Shown: piece after piece, positions 27,927 through 37,527 of the stretch
How the letters are laid out: every line of letters begins with the position of its first letter
Position numbering within the stretch: the first letter of the stretch is position 1
Assembly: GCF_009208105.1 (NCBI RefSeq)
Contig: NZ_WFKL01000001.1
Location: 4,340,001-4,404,000, forward strand
DNA from: Rouxiella sp. S1S-2
Lineage (GTDB): Bacteria; Pseudomonadota; Gammaproteobacteria; Enterobacterales; Enterobacteriaceae
DNA: 64,000 nucleotides
Direction of reading: 5' to 3'
The notes under the pieces: generated by a model
Databases searched by the model: none
What the model was told of the DNA's origin: nothing
The model's input: the letters and a program-made list of their open reading frames with translations, nothing else
Program-made: the position numbers and the translations under genes

Positions 27927-29717
27927 ATGATGACCACAGACAAACCGGCCATTTCGCTACGGCGGCGCGCAGTTCAGGCAGCGATGGGTGAGACGCCTTT
28001 CGATCGATTGCTAAAAAATGCCCGATTGATTGACATGGTCACCGGTGAAATCCGCGAGGTCGATATCGGCCTGTCCGGCTCGATGATTGCCAGTGTTCAT
28101 CCGTGCGGTGATGACTTTGAGGCGACAATAACGCAGGACCTGGCCGGTGCCTACCTCTCCCCCGGCCTGATTGACACACACGTTCACGTAGAAAGCTCAC
28201 ACCTGCCAGCTCATCGCTACGCGCAAATCGTGGTTGCGCAGGGAACGACCACCATTTACTGGGATCCGCACGAGCTGGCCAACGTACTGGGTGTAGAAGG
28301 GGTGCGCTATGCGGTGGAATCGAGCCGCGGCCTGCCGCTGCGAGTAATCTGTGCTGCGCCTTCAAGCGTGCCATCAACGCCCGGTCTTGAGACATCAGGC
28401 GCTGATTTTCGCGGTAAAGAGATGCAAACCATGCTCGCCTGGCCAGACGTTGCCGGCGTTGCCGAAATGATGGACATGCACGGCGTGATCACCGGCAGTG
28501 AACGCATGCTAGAAATTCTTGATGCTGGCCTTAGCAGCGGCAAGTTGATTGAAGGCCACGCGCGCGGGCTTAAAGGCAAAGAGCTGCAGGCCTATTTAGC
28601 GGCGGGTGTTGGCTCGGACCATGAGCTGACCTCGGCCGAAGACGCGCTTGAAAAACTGCGGGCGGGGCTGAATTTGCAAATTCGCGGCTCGCATCCGTAT
28701 TTACTGCCCGACATTGTTAACGCATTGAAAACTCTGCCACATCTGTCATCGCAAATCACGCTGTGCACCGACGACGTACCGCCGGACTTTTTGCTTGAAC
28801 GGGGTGGAATGATTGCTTTGGTCAATACGCTGATCGACTGCGGCTTACCGGCTGAAGACGTGCTGCGCATGGCAACCTTTAACGCTGCGCTGCGCCTGCA
28901 GCGTGCCGATTTAGGTCTGATTGCCGCTGGCCGCAGCGCCGATTTCTTCACCTTCGATTCACTGGAAAAGATCTGCCCTGAAAAAGTTTTTGTCGGTGGG
29001 CAATGCATCGCCGAAAGCGGTCGCATGCTGATTGAAGAAACTGAACCCGCAACCACGATTCAGCCACCGCGCGACACCATGCACCTTTCGCCGGTCAGTG
29101 AGTCTGACTTCGCCATCCGCATTCCAAACGTCAACAATGGCAAAGCCACGCTACGACACATCAAGGGTGCGCGCTTCACCCAATGGAGCGAAACCACCGT
29201 AGACGTGCGTGCGGGCGTAGTGCAATTGCCCGCGGAGTTTAGCCTGATCTGGGTTCTGCATCGTCATGGGAAATATCCGGCCAAGCCTCAGCTCGCCCTG
29301 CTCGAGGGCTGGGGGGAATTACGCGGTGCGATTGCCACCTCCTATTCCCATGACGCGCATAATTTGGTGGTTCTCGGGCGTGACCCTGCCGAAATGGCGC
29401 TGGCGGCGAACCATCTTATTACCTGCGGTGGGGGCATGGCGCTCAGCCAGAATGGAAAACTGCTGGCCAATGTCGACATGCCGATTGCCGGAATGTTGTC
29501 TGATTTACCTGCCGAACAGTTGGCCGTGCAGTTTAAAAATCTGCGAGATTTGAGTGCCAAAATCGCCGACTGGGAGCCGCCTTATCGGGTGTTTAAAGCA
29601 ATTGAAGGAACCTGCCTGGCCTGTAATGCCGGCCCACATCTGACTGATTTAGGGCTGACCGACGGCGGAACGCGACAAATCATCGACCCGCTTACCGACG
29701 CATGGGAAGTACTATAA
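27927..29717 (+). CDS. ade: Adenine deaminase
   Basis: This is a metal-dependent amidohydrolase converting adenine to hypoxanthine and ammonia. The 596-residue product has the N-terminal metal motif DTHVHVESSH, the adenine-deaminase block TTTIYWDPHELANV, EGHARG and SDHELTS, and the late CTDDVPPDFL carrying the catalytic aspartate. The C-terminal domain with HRHGKY and SHDAHNLVVLG is typical of Ade. The frame opens at a TTG (27915); ATG codons at 27927 and 27930 are equally possible, with weak Shine-Dalgarno. It lies upstream of a purine permease and divergent from a LysR gene, forming a purine salvage or catabolic unit not found at this place in E. coli. Confidence 0.93.
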   Translation: MMTTDKPAISLRRRAVQAAMGETPFDRLLKNARLIDMVTGEIREVDIGLSGSMIASVHPCGDDFEATITQDLAGAYLSPGLIDTHVHVESSHLPAHRYAQIVVAQGTTTIYWDPHELANVLGVEGVRYAVESSRGLPLRVICAAPSSVPSTPGLETSGADFRGKEMQTMLAWPDVAGVAEMMDMHGVITGSERMLEILDAGLSSGKLIEGHARGLKGKELQAYLAAGVGSDHELTSAEDALEKLRAGLNLQIRGSHPYLLPDIVNALKTLPHLSSQITLCTDDVPPDFLLERGGMIALVNTLIDCGLPAEDVLRMATFNAALRLQRADLGLIAAGRSADFFTFDSLEKICPEKVFVGGQCIAESGRMLIEETEPATTIQPPRDTMHLSPVSESDFAIRIPNVNNGKATLRHIKGARFTQWSETTVDVRAGVVQLPAEFSLIWVLHRHGKYPAKPQLALLEGWGELRGAIATSYSHDAHNLVVLGRDPAEMALAANHLITCGGGMALSQNGKLLANVDMPIAGMLSDLPAEQLAVQFKNLRDLSAKIADWEPPYRVFKAIEGTCLACNAGPHLTDLGLTDGGTRQIIDPLTDAWEVL

Positions 29718-29815
29718 ATAATCGTTTTACGTGAAGGGCAACTTATTAAAATAACATAAACGATTGATAGTAAATCATAAAAAACGATAATTCATTTTGT
29801 TCAGGGGAACACAAC

Positions 29816-31159
29816 ATGGCAGAACCATCCGTTACCAACGCCGTCTCCGGTGGAGGCTGGCTACAAAGACGTTTCAAGCTTTACCAACGTCAAACCAGTG
29901 TGAAAATCGAATGTCTTGCGGGTATTACCGGTTTTTTGGCCGCCGCTTATCTTTTGGTAGTCATCCCAGGTTTGCTGGCAGTCGGCGGCATTGATAAAGG
30001 CGCTGCGCTGACAGGCACCATTATCGTTCTGGTTGCCGGCAGTTTGCTGATGGCCTTCTATGCCAACCTGCCGTTTATGGTCGGGCCTGGCATAGGCGGT
30101 TCGGTACTGGTCGGTATCACGCTGGCAGGTGACGGCATTACGTGGCCTGTGGGGCTGGGAATAGCCTGCTGGTCGGGTATCTTATTCTTTCTGTTGACCA
30201 TTTTGGGGCTTCGCGAAGTGGTTACCCGCTCGATTCCGCAGTCGATCAAGCTGGGCCTGACAGCGTCTATCGGCATCTTTGTTGCCTTACTTGGCTTTCG
30301 CAATGCGGGTCTGGTCACCGCCAACGTTAAAACACACGCCCTTGGACTGGGTGATTTTACCGCGCCCGGGGCGCTGATTGCGCTGCTGGGTTTATTAATC
30401 GCGATCGGGCTGCAGGCACGTCGCGTTCCCGGCGCCATTTTGTGGGCCATTCTGCTCGCCACGCTGGCCGGTCTGCCTTTCAACATTACACATTTACCTG
30501 CCGAATGGATTTCCCTGCCGCATTCATTAACGCCGCTTATCGGTAAAGTTGACCTGCTGGGCGCGCTTAATATTGCCTTCCTGCCGTTCCTGTTTATCTT
30601 TTTTGCCTCAGAGTTTTTCTCGACCATGGGCACTACCCTGGCCGTTGGCGGTGAAGCAGGACTGCTCGACGAACACGGCAATATGAAGAACATTAATCGT
30701 CCGTTTGTTGTCGATTCTATTGCGGCGGCGCTGGGTCCTATTTTCGGTATTCCTGCGGCGACGGCACTGATTGAATCAGCGGCAGCTGCCGAAGCGGGTG
30801 GTAAAACGGGGCTAACAGCATTGACGGCGGCGGTGATGTTTTTACTGATGCTATTGTTGACGCCTATAGCACTGATGATCCCCAAAGAGGCTACGGCGCC
30901 AGCATTAATCTTGATTGGGCTAAATATGTTCAGCGGCTTGCGCAAAGTCGATTTGAGCAACTTTACTGAAGGCCTGCCGGTGTTGATGATGGTGATGGCT
31001 ACGCTGATTTCTAACAGTTTCGGGACGGGTATTGCCGCAGGGTTGCTGTTCTACGTGGCGATAAAAGTCGTGGCGGGGAAAGCGCGTGAAGTGCCGGTGA
31101 GTCTTTACGTTTTGGCTATTCCGCTGGTTTATTATTTTGCAACGCTGACGCACCATTAA
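29816..31159 (+). CDS. NCS2/AzgA-like purine permease
   Basis: This is a 447-residue inner-membrane permease with about 12-14 helices, of the AzgA branch of the NCS2 family (E. coli PurP, AdeQ, GhxP and GhxQ). Family motifs include CLAGITGFLAAAYLLVV, GPGIGGSV, the GLTASIGIFVALLGFRNAG segment, FFASEFFSTMGTTLAVG and ATALIESAAAAEAGGKTGL. Such proteins import adenine, hypoxanthine or guanine with protons. GGGGAA lies six bases before the ATG. It follows ade by 98 bases, so adenine is the likely substrate. Confidence 0.92.
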   Translation: MAEPSVTNAVSGGGWLQRRFKLYQRQTSVKIECLAGITGFLAAAYLLVVIPGLLAVGGIDKGAALTGTIIVLVAGSLLMAFYANLPFMVGPGIGGSVLVGITLAGDGITWPVGLGIACWSGILFFLLTILGLREVVTRSIPQSIKLGLTASIGIFVALLGFRNAGLVTANVKTHALGLGDFTAPGALIALLGLLIAIGLQARRVPGAILWAILLATLAGLPFNITHLPAEWISLPHSLTPLIGKVDLLGALNIAFLPFLFIFFASEFFSTMGTTLAVGGEAGLLDEHGNMKNINRPFVVDSIAAALGPIFGIPAATALIESAAAAEAGGKTGLTALTAAVMFLLMLLLTPIALMIPKEATAPALILIGLNMFSGLRKVDLSNFTEGLPVLMMVMATLISNSFGTGIAAGLLFYVAIKVVAGKAREVPVSLYVLAIPLVYYFATLTHH

Positions 31160-31221
31160 CGCTGGGTCGACGGGTAAATGGGTCTGATGGGGAAAAAGAA
31201 AATAATGCGGTGGGGCTGAAA

Positions 31222-31335
31222 TGGTGGAGGCCCTGCCAGCTACATCCCGGCACACACGACACCTGCTATGGCTGCTTCCTTCCGGACCTGACCGAGTTAA
31301 CAAGTTAGCGTTGCGGGAGAACCAACAGGGCCCCC
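31222..31335 (-). ncRNA. ffs: 4.5S RNA of the signal recognition particle
   Basis: On the minus strand the RNA starts GGGGGCCCTGTTGGTTCTCC, contains the conserved apical core with CAGGUCCGGAAGGAAGCAGC (GGAA tetraloop, Ffh-binding internal loops) and ends in GGCAGGGCCTCCACC, which pairs with the 5' end. The length of about 114 bases equals E. coli ffs. It pairs with Ffh to target membrane proteins co-translationally. It lies next to ybaZ, as in E. coli. Confidence 0.97.
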
Positions 31336-31469
31336 ATTGACGTTGACGGCTTCAATACTGCGAAGCGGTGGGCATTATCAGGGATGACCTAAACAAAAGC
31401 AAGTTAACTGCCGACAACCGTTGTTTTCTTATACAATCAACGGTGAATTCTTTTCAGAAAGGTGTTTGC

Positions 31470-31778
31470 ATGTCAGAAGTCGACAATTTTCGCCAGCGGG
31501 TGTTTCAAATCATCGCGGCTATTCCCTTGGGGCAAGTGACCACCTACGGCGAAATCGCTCGCCTGGCCGGTTCACCGCGCGCCGCACGTCAGGTAGGTGG
31601 GGTCTTGAAGAAATTGCCTGAGGGTAGCAGCCTGCCTTGGCATCGCGTGGTCAATCGTCATGGTGAAATTTCACTTCATGGAGAGGATTTTAAACGACAG
31701 CGTCAGGCCCTACTTGCCGAGGGTATTATCTTTAAAAAAGGGCAAATTGATTTGCTAAAGTTTGGCTGGAAGTTGTAA
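31470..31778 (+). CDS. atl: Alkyltransferase-like protein Atl (YbaZ)
   Basis: This 102-residue protein has the fold of O6-alkylguanine DNA alkyltransferase, with PWHRVV (residues 56-61) where the transferase has PCHRVV; Trp57 replaces the active cysteine, the hallmark of Atl proteins. It binds O6-alkylguanine in DNA without repairing it and flags it for nucleotide excision repair. The DNA-binding part GSPRAARQVGGVLKKLPEG is clear. The open frame starts at 31368, but AAAGG seven bases before 31470 decides the start. Confidence 0.95.
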   Translation: MSEVDNFRQRVFQIIAAIPLGQVTTYGEIARLAGSPRAARQVGGVLKKLPEGSSLPWHRVVNRHGEISLHGEDFKRQRQALLAEGIIFKKGQIDLLKFGWKL

Positions 31779-31846
31779 CTCCCTTCTCCCGCAGGCGGAA
31801 GAAGGGACAGACTTGACGGCCCAATTTATTAATTAATAAGACTTAA

Positions 31847-32416
31847 TTAATAAGAGGTAATAGGAGCCGGTTGGGGTACAGGTACCGCGTTAGGGGCGGC
31901 ATCACCCGTGTTACCCATAGGACCTAAACCCGTGGGTTTGGTCGCAACAGGGACCGCCGTTACCGGAACCAGGTTCAGGTCGGCACGCGTGCCTTTCGCA
32001 CCGTTAATCACTTCTTTAATATTATCGGTGATAAACACCAGACGGTCGTTCACCGTCACGGCAGCACTCAGGATAATACGGGCATTAGGCTGAATATCCT
32101 GCGGGTTGTACGGCAGGATGAAGCTGAAGGGTGCCTGTTTACCGTCGGTGCGTGCCACTTTCTGCGCAATCACGCGAGAAGGTGCGTCAGCCAATGAGGC
32201 ATCCGACAGAGTTACCGTCAAGACCGCATCAGGCGGCAGTGCAACGCGCTGCGAAATGTTCACCACACCCGAGACATTGGGTCCGGTAATGGCCGGTGCC
32301 GACGTCGGGCTAGCGCTCGAATTGGGGGATGGCTGCGGGGGTGCCTGATGGTGTGTAGCACAACCTGCAAGAGCAAAAGACAGCGCGGTTCCACCTACTA
32401 TCTGCCAAAGTTTCAT
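31847..32416 (-). CDS. ybaY: YbaY-family lipoprotein
   Basis: This 189-residue outer-membrane-type lipoprotein (E. coli YbaY 190) has a signal ending in LAGC, with Cys19 as lipid site, then a Pro/Ser-rich linker (residues 25-55) and the YbaY/YscW beta domain (NVSGVVNISQRVALPPDAVL, FILPYNPQDIQP). YscW-type domains are pilot-like, but the function of YbaY is not established. The AAGGAG eight bases before 32416 selects this start over an ATG ten codons upstream. It lies between atl and tesB as in E. coli. Confidence 0.95.
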   Translation of the reverse strand: MKLWQIVGGTALSFALAGCATHHQAPPQPSPNSSASPTSAPAITGPNVSGVVNISQRVALPPDAVLTVTLSDASLADAPSRVIAQKVARTDGKQAPFSFILPYNPQDIQPNARIILSAAVTVNDRLVFITDNIKEVINGAKGTRADLNLVPVTAVPVATKPTGLGPMGNTGDAAPNAVPVPQPAPITSY

Positions 32417-32707
32417 TGATCGTACTCCTTTTATGATCATCTGCACGACACGGTTTTCTATATGCCGATTTGATTGGAATGGATTATTTAACCACTCGTA
32501 TTAATAACTATGGCACACAAAACTGAATTATTCCTGCCGTGGCCTTAATGAACCCTTCTGCTGCTATCCGCTATCTACTATCATAAATTGAGTAATTCTT
32601 GCTGTGACAGACGATTAGCGTCATTTTTAGCGCCAGTGAGCCGCCATAATTAACGGCATTTATGAGAAAATTCCGACCCAGTAATTCCTACATTCACGAG
32701 GCAACCT

Positions 32708-33574
32708 ATGACTCAGGCACTAAATAAACTACTGGATCTCCTCAATCTTGAAAAAATAGAAGAAGGGTTGTTTCGTGGTCAGAGTGAAGATCTGGGACTG
32801 CGCCAGGTATTTGGCGGACAGGTAGTTGGGCAGGCGCTGTACGCCGCCAAGCAGACGGTACCTGGCGATCGCGGCATTCACTCTTTTCACAGCTATTTTT
32901 TGCGACCGGGCGACAGCAGCAAGCCGATTGTCTATGACGTAGAGAACCTGCGCGACGGCAACAGTTTCAGTGCGCGTCGCGTTAAAGCCGTACAGAGTGG
33001 CAAGCCGATATTTTACATGACGGCGTCATTCCAAAGTCTGGAGGAAGGCTTTGAGCATCAAAACAGCATGCCCGAGGTTCCAGCACCCGAAACGCTTATC
33101 TCCGAGTCCGAGATAGCCAAAAAGTTTGCGCACATCATTCCCGAAAAAGTCAGGGAAAAGTTTATCGGTCAAAGACCCATAGAGATGCGTCCAGTTAAGT
33201 TTCACAACCCGTTGCAGGGCAAGGTAGAGCCTCCGGAGCGCGCAGTATGGATAAAGGCCAACGGCGCCATGCCGGACGACCTGCGAATTCATCAATACCT
33301 GCTGGGCTATGCTTCAGACTTCAACTTTTTACCCACGGCGTTACAGCCGCACGGTGTGGGCTTTCTTGAACCGGGCATGCAGGTCGCCACCATTGATCAC
33401 TCAATGTGGTTCCACCGCCCTTTCCGTCTTGATCAATGGCTGCTGTACAGTATTGAAAGCACCTCGGCCTCAGGCGCGCGGGGATTCGTTCGCGGACAGT
33501 TTTACACCCGAGAAGGCGTGCTGGTTGCCTCCACCGTGCAGGAAGGGGTCATGCGGCAGAGAAAGCCGGAGTAA
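32708..33574 (+). CDS. tesB: Acyl-CoA thioesterase II
   Basis: TesB hydrolyses medium- and long-chain acyl-CoA to free fatty acid and CoA. The 288-residue product (E. coli 286) is a double hotdog protein: the first repeat has [13 protein letters not shown] and [10 protein letters not shown], and the second has the catalytic aspartate in [13 protein letters not shown]. It ends in the Gln-containing STVQEGVMR. It is followed by a bidirectional terminator shared with amtB. The 291-base upstream gap shared with divergent ybaY holds no gene. Confidence 0.97.
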   Translation: MTQALNKLLDLLNLEKIEEGLFRGQSEDLGLRQVFGGQVVGQALYAAKQTVPGDRGIHSFHSYFLRPGDSSKPIVYDVENLRDGNSFSARRVKAVQSGKPIFYMTASFQSLEEGFEHQNSMPEVPAPETLISESEIAKKFAHIIPEKVREKFIGQRPIEMRPVKFHNPLQGKVEPPERAVWIKANGAMPDDLRIHQYLLGYASDFNFLPTALQPHGVGFLEPGMQVATIDHSMWFHRPFRLDQWLLYSIESTSASGARGFVRGQFYTREGVLVASTVQEGVMRQRKPE

Positions 33575-33590
33575 GCGGCGCAATGTTTAA

Positions 33591-33632
33591 GTAAAAAAAG
33601 AAGGGGGACGATAATTATCGTCCCCCTTTTTG
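33591..33632. terminator. Bidirectional terminator between tesB and amtB
   Basis: AAGGGGGACGATAA pairs with TTATCGTCCCCCTT with no unpaired loop at the centre. A-rich sequence on the left and TTTTT on the right give a terminator for both strands. Confidence 0.92.
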
Positions 33633-33683
33633 CTATCTCATCATTATCCATTTACAGGGATAGTGTGTCTCGCTCCACCAGGA

Positions 33684-34970
33684 TTACTGGTTGTAAGCGT
33701 TTTCGCCGTGGCTGTTAACGTCCAGACCTTCGCGTTCTTGTTCTTCAGGAACACGCAGACCCACAACCATGTCAGCAATTTTGTAAGCGATGAAAGCAAC
33801 CACGCTTGACCAAACCAGAGTCACTACAATGCTCAGCAGCTGGATCCAGACTTGGTGGCCCATGGTCACACCTTCTGCATAGCCGGTACCACCCAGAGAG
33901 CTGGCACTGAATACGCCGGTCAGGATACAACCTACGATGCCACACACGCCGTGAACGCCGAACACGTCACAGGTATCATCAACGTTGAGCCATTTTTTCA
34001 GAGTAACAACACCCCACAGGCCAGCAACGCCGCCGACCAGGCCAATAATCAGAGCACCACCAACACCGACGGTACCACACGCCGGGGTGATAGCAACCAG
34101 ACCCGCGATAGCACCGGAACATGCGCCAAGCAGCGAAGGTTTGCCGCGCACCATCCACTCAACCAGCACCCATGACAGGATTGCGCCTGCGGTTGCCATC
34201 ACAGTGTTAAGGAACGCCAGCGCTGCGATTGAGCTTGCCGCACTTGCTGAACCGGCGTTGAAGCCGAACCAGCCCACATACAGGATAGCTGCACCGGTGA
34301 ACACCATTGGCAGGTTGTGTGGTTTGAATGCCTCTTTACCGAAGCCCGCACGTTTACCCAACAGGTAAGCACCGACCAGACCTGCGCTTGCCGCGTTGAT
34401 GTGAACAACGGTACCGCCCGCAAAGTCCAGCGCGCCGTCTGCTGCCAAGAAACCGCCCGCCCAAACCATGTGTGCGATTGGGATATAGGAGAAGGTCAGC
34501 CAGATAACAGTGAAGATCAGAACCGCAGAGAAACGAACGCGTTCAGCGATGCCGCCCACAACCAGCGCAACCGTAATGGCCGCGAAAGAGCATTGGAAAG
34601 CAACGTGGATCATCTGCGAGAAGGTGCCGGTGACAGACGTCAGACCGATACCTTTCAGCATGGCATTGCTGAAGCCGCCGAAGAAGGCATTACCTTCGCT
34701 GAAGGCCAGGCTGTAGCCGTAAAGCATCCACAGTACGCAAACCAGAGCAAAAGTGACGATAACCTGAGTCAGCATCGACAATACGTTTTTTGAACGCAGT
34801 AAACCGCCGTAAAACAGTGCAACGCCGGGCACGGTCATAAACAGCACCAGCGCGGTACAAATCATCATGAAGGCATTATCAGCGCCATTGGCTACCGGGT
34901 CGGCAGCCATTGCCAGCGTAGGCAGCATCGCTACCGCAGCCAGGCCCATCATGGATAAGAGTTTTTTCAT
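33684..34970 (-). CDS. amtB: Ammonium channel AmtB
   Basis: AmtB is the trimeric inner-membrane ammonium channel, blocked by GlnK when nitrogen is sufficient. The product is 428 residues, as in E. coli, with a cleavable signal peptide (ends LAMAA) and eleven helices. The ammonium selectivity and twin-histidine region are represented by DFAGGTVVHINAASAGLVGA and FGVHGVCGIVG. The frame opens at a TTG two codons earlier; the ATG is chosen from the E. coli length. It follows glnK by 54 bases and shares its sigma-54 promoter. Confidence 0.98.
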   Translation of the reverse strand: MKKLLSMMGLAAVAMLPTLAMAADPVANGADNAFMMICTALVLFMTVPGVALFYGGLLRSKNVLSMLTQVIVTFALVCVLWMLYGYSLAFSEGNAFFGGFSNAMLKGIGLTSVTGTFSQMIHVAFQCSFAAITVALVVGGIAERVRFSAVLIFTVIWLTFSYIPIAHMVWAGGFLAADGALDFAGGTVVHINAASAGLVGAYLLGKRAGFGKEAFKPHNLPMVFTGAAILYVGWFGFNAGSASAASSIAALAFLNTVMATAGAILSWVLVEWMVRGKPSLLGACSGAIAGLVAITPACGTVGVGGALIIGLVGGVAGLWGVVTLKKWLNVDDTCDVFGVHGVCGIVGCILTGVFSASSLGGTGYAEGVTMGHQVWIQLLSIVVTLVWSSVVAFIAYKIADMVVGLRVPEEQEREGLDVNSHGENAYNQ

Positions 34971-35024
34971 TATCAATCTACCCCTGTTTCTCTTATATAA
35001 AAGTTCTACTATCCGAGTCTGTAA

Positions 35025-35363
35025 TTACAGCGCTGCTTCGTCGGTTTCGCCGGTGCGAATACGAATAACACGTTGCAATTCGGCAACGAAAATTTTGCCA
35101 TCACCGATCTTGCCGGTGTAGGCCGCTTTACTGATCACGTCGATAACTTCATCGAGCTGATCGTCAGCGATTGCGATATCTATTTTTACTTTTGGCAGGA
35201 AGTTGACGCTGTACTCAGCACCACGATACAACTCCGCATGACCTTTTTGGCGACCAAAACCTTTTACTTCTGTTACGGTCAGCCCTTGAATGCCCACAGC
35301 AGACAATGCTTCACGCACGTCTTCCAGCTTGAAAGGTTTGATCACCACAGTAACCAGCTTCAT
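35025..35363 (-). CDS. glnK: Nitrogen regulatory PII protein GlnK
   Basis: GlnK is the PII paralogue that senses glutamine, 2-oxoglutarate and ATP/ADP and plugs AmtB. The 112-residue product is the usual length; the T-loop GAEYSVNFLPK carries the uridylylated Tyr51. The C-terminal signature TGKIGDGKIFV and RIRTGETDEAAL are intact. AAGGAG lies seven bases before the ATG. The glnK-amtB order and an upstream sigma-54 promoter and NtrC site indicate nitrogen-limitation control. Confidence 0.98.
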   Translation of the reverse strand: MKLVTVVIKPFKLEDVREALSAVGIQGLTVTEVKGFGRQKGHAELYRGAEYSVNFLPKVKIDIAIADDQLDEVIDVISKAAYTGKIGDGKIFVAELQRVIRIRTGETDEAAL

Positions 35364-35426
35364 TTTGCCACTCCTTAAATTAAGAGCTTATCGTGATGCG
35401 ACTCACGCCCAATACAAAAAGGTTAA

Positions 35427-35442
35427 AGCAAAGGCTGTGCCA
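35427..35442 (-). promoter_or_regulatory. Sigma-54 promoter of glnK-amtB
   Basis: TGGCACAGCCTTTGCT on the minus strand is a perfect match to TGGCAC-N5-TTGCW with correct -24/-12 spacing. It lies 64-79 bases before the glnK start. Confidence 0.93.
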
Positions 35443-35560
35443 AATGTGTGCAAAGTTGACGATTCAGCTAATTAACGCCAACCCACGCCATATTCGGATT
35501 ATTCAAGGACCTTTTTGGCAAGAGTGATACAGCTGCGGGTGAACAAAGTGTAGCCGATTG

Positions 35561-35577
35561 AGCACCAACTTGGTGCA
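35561..35577. promoter_or_regulatory. NtrC binding site upstream of glnK
   Basis: AGCACCAACTTGGTGCA contains the perfect palindrome GCACCAACTTGGTGC and matches the NtrC consensus TGCACC-N5-GGTGCA at all but one base. It is centred about 135 bases upstream of the sigma-54 -24/-12 element, a usual enhancer distance. The gap between glnK and mdlB (35364-35718) holds this site, the promoter and the mdlB terminator. Confidence 0.85.
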
Positions 35578-35671
35578 TGGCGGTCACAAAGAGTGCAGAG
35601 GGATCAGAGCCCGCTGAGGCGTTGCATGATGATGGTGCGTTGAATCAACAGGGGGGATAGTAAGAAGAGTG

Positions 35672-35716
35672 AAAAGTACGTCATAAAGCCGACCCTCAGG
35701 TGACTTTATGACGTAA
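35672..35716 (-). terminator. Terminator of mdlAB
   Basis: TACGTCATAAAG and CTTTATGACGTA form a 12-pair stem with a 15-base loop immediately after the mdlB stop; on the minus strand CTTTTC follows. On the plus strand ATTTTA follows. Confidence 0.75.
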
Positions 35717-35718
35717 TT

Positions 35719-37527
35719 TTAGATAAGCGGCAAGGCTTCAGACTGCTCGGCCGAGGCAAGTTCTTCACCGGCCAACTGCAGCTGATACATCTGATAGTAG
35801 CGGCCTTTTTCCTGCAGCAGCTGGAAGTGATTACCCTGTTCAACCGCCTGTCCACGATGCAGTACCAGGATGTTATCGGCATCCACAATGGTCGAAAGAC
35901 GGTGAGCGATAACCACCAGCGTGGTTTGCTGCCTGATGGCACGCAGGGCGCGTGAAATAGCCTGCTCGGTGCCGGAGTCGATATTTGCCGTTGCCTCGTC
36001 GAGGATCAAAATCTCGGGGGCTTGCACCAAAACACGTGCCATCGCCAGAAGCTGTTTCTGCCCAACGGAGAGATTATTGCCCTGCTCACCGAGCCGAGTG
36101 TGAATCCCCTCAGGCATGGCCTTAACCAACGGGGCCAGCTGCACGGTTTCAAGCGCATGCCAGACCTGCTCTTCGTCAACGTCGCGCCCAAGTGTCACGT
36201 TGGCCAATACTGTTTCTGCCAGCACAACCGGGTCCTGCTGCACCATCGCAACGCCCTTGCGCAGGCAGGAGTGAGACAGGCTGGTCAAGGGACGGCCATC
36301 GATCAGGATTTCCCCTCGATTTAACGGGTAGTACCCCATCAGCAGGTTGGCTAAAGTACTCTTGCCGCTGCCGGTGTGTCCCACCAGGGCCACAAATCCG
36401 CGTGAAGGCACATGCAGCGAGATATTTTCGAGCACAAATTTGTCATCACGATAGGCAAAGCTTACCTCGCGAAAATCGATTTCACCGCTGGTCAACGGCT
36501 GCACGTCTTCACCGTACTCCTGCTGTGAGCGGTCCATCAAATCAAAAATACGCTCACCGGCCACCACCGCCTGCTGAAGAATTGACTGCTGCGAGGTGAG
36601 TGCAATCAGCGGTTCATTGAGTCGCGACAGATAGTTAATAAAGGCATAAAGCACACCGACGCCAATACTGCCCTCTTCGCTAAAACCAAACAGCACCAGC
36701 AGCCCGCATAATATTAACGAACCAAATAGACTGAGCAGTGGACGAAGCAGGAACCCTTCCAGCTTCAGCGTTTTCATACGCGCCAGATAATGCGACTGGC
36801 TGGCGCGACTTAGACGCTCACCAAAGCGTTTTTGCTGACGAAACTGCTGAACTACGCCCATGCCATTAATCACTTCATTAAAGCCGTCGTTAATATCGGC
36901 CAAATAGGTGCGTACCTGCCGCACCACCGGCGTGCTGTAGACCTGATACAGCGCCATTACCACCAGCACAGCGGGGAAAATACAGATAGCAATCAGTGCC
37001 ATGCGCCAGTCGAGCAAGAACATCGCCACCAGCATGGCACCAATCAGGGCAATGCTTCGCAACACCGTTGAAACGACGGTCACATAGAGGTCACGGATGA
37101 CCTCGGTATCATTGGTGACGCGCGAAATAAGCTGCCCCACCGGCTGGGTATCAAACGCACTCAGGGGCTGGCGCAGCGCGGCATCCATCACGTCAGTACG
37201 CAGGCGCTGCACGACGCCGACGGCAGCGCGGTTAAACAGCAACGCCTGCGAATAGTGCAGGCTGGCGGCCAGTATTTGCAGTACGATAAAAGTCACCGCA
37301 AGCAGGCTGACCATGCCCAGTGGCAACAGCCCTTTTGACACATAGTTGTCAATAAAATAGCTGATGAGGATCGGGCCAAGCACTTCGGCAGCGGCGGCTA
37401 TCCACAGCATGATCACCGCAGTAGACAGAGGTTTGCGGTAGGATTTCCCGTACACCAGCAGCCGTTTGAGCGTGGGCCATAGTTTAATTTTTTTGGCTGG
37501 GGCAGCCTTTGAAAGAGTCTTACTCAC
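35719..37527 (-). CDS. mdlB: ABC exporter half-transporter MdlB
   Basis: MdlB is a fused membrane-plus-ATPase half transporter of the multidrug (MsbA-like) type, working as a heterodimer with MdlA. The 602-residue product (E. coli 593) has six helices in residues 30-310, Walker [10 protein letters not shown], a degenerate signature LSVGQKQL (Val for Gly, as in E. coli MdlB) and Walker B ILILDEAT. It starts with GTG, overlapping the mdlA stop (GTGA), so the genes are coupled. Its physiological substrate is not known. Confidence 0.96.
   Translation of the reverse strand: MSKTLSKAAPAKKIKLWPTLKRLLVYGKSYRKPLSTAVIMLWIAAAAEVLGPILISYFIDNYVSKGLLPLGMVSLLAVTFIVLQILAASLHYSQALLFNRAAVGVVQRLRTDVMDAALRQPLSAFDTQPVGQLISRVTNDTEVIRDLYVTVVSTVLRSIALIGAMLVAMFLLDWRMALIAICIFPAVLVVMALYQVYSTPVVRQVRTYLADINDGFNEVINGMGVVQQFRQQKRFGERLSRASQSHYLARMKTLKLEGFLLRPLLSLFGSLILCGLLVLFGFSEEGSIGVGVLYAFINYLSRLNEPLIALTSQQSILQQAVVAGERIFDLMDRSQQEYGEDVQPLTSGEIDFREVSFAYRDDKFVLENISLHVPSRGFVALVGHTGSGKSTLANLLMGYYPLNRGEILIDGRPLTSLSHSCLRKGVAMVQQDPVVLAETVLANVTLGRDVDEEQVWHALETVQLAPLVKAMPEGIHTRLGEQGNNLSVGQKQLLAMARVLVQAPEILILDEATANIDSGTEQAISRALRAIRQQTTLVVIAHRLSTIVDADNILVLHRGQAVEQGNHFQLLQEKGRYYQMYQLQLAGEELASAEQSEALPLI

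Noticed and set aside
30058..30960. A 300-codon minus-strand open frame
   Set aside because: It lies wholly antisense to the NCS2 permease gene; its Ser/Pro/Lys-rich translation is typical of the reverse of a hydrophobic protein.
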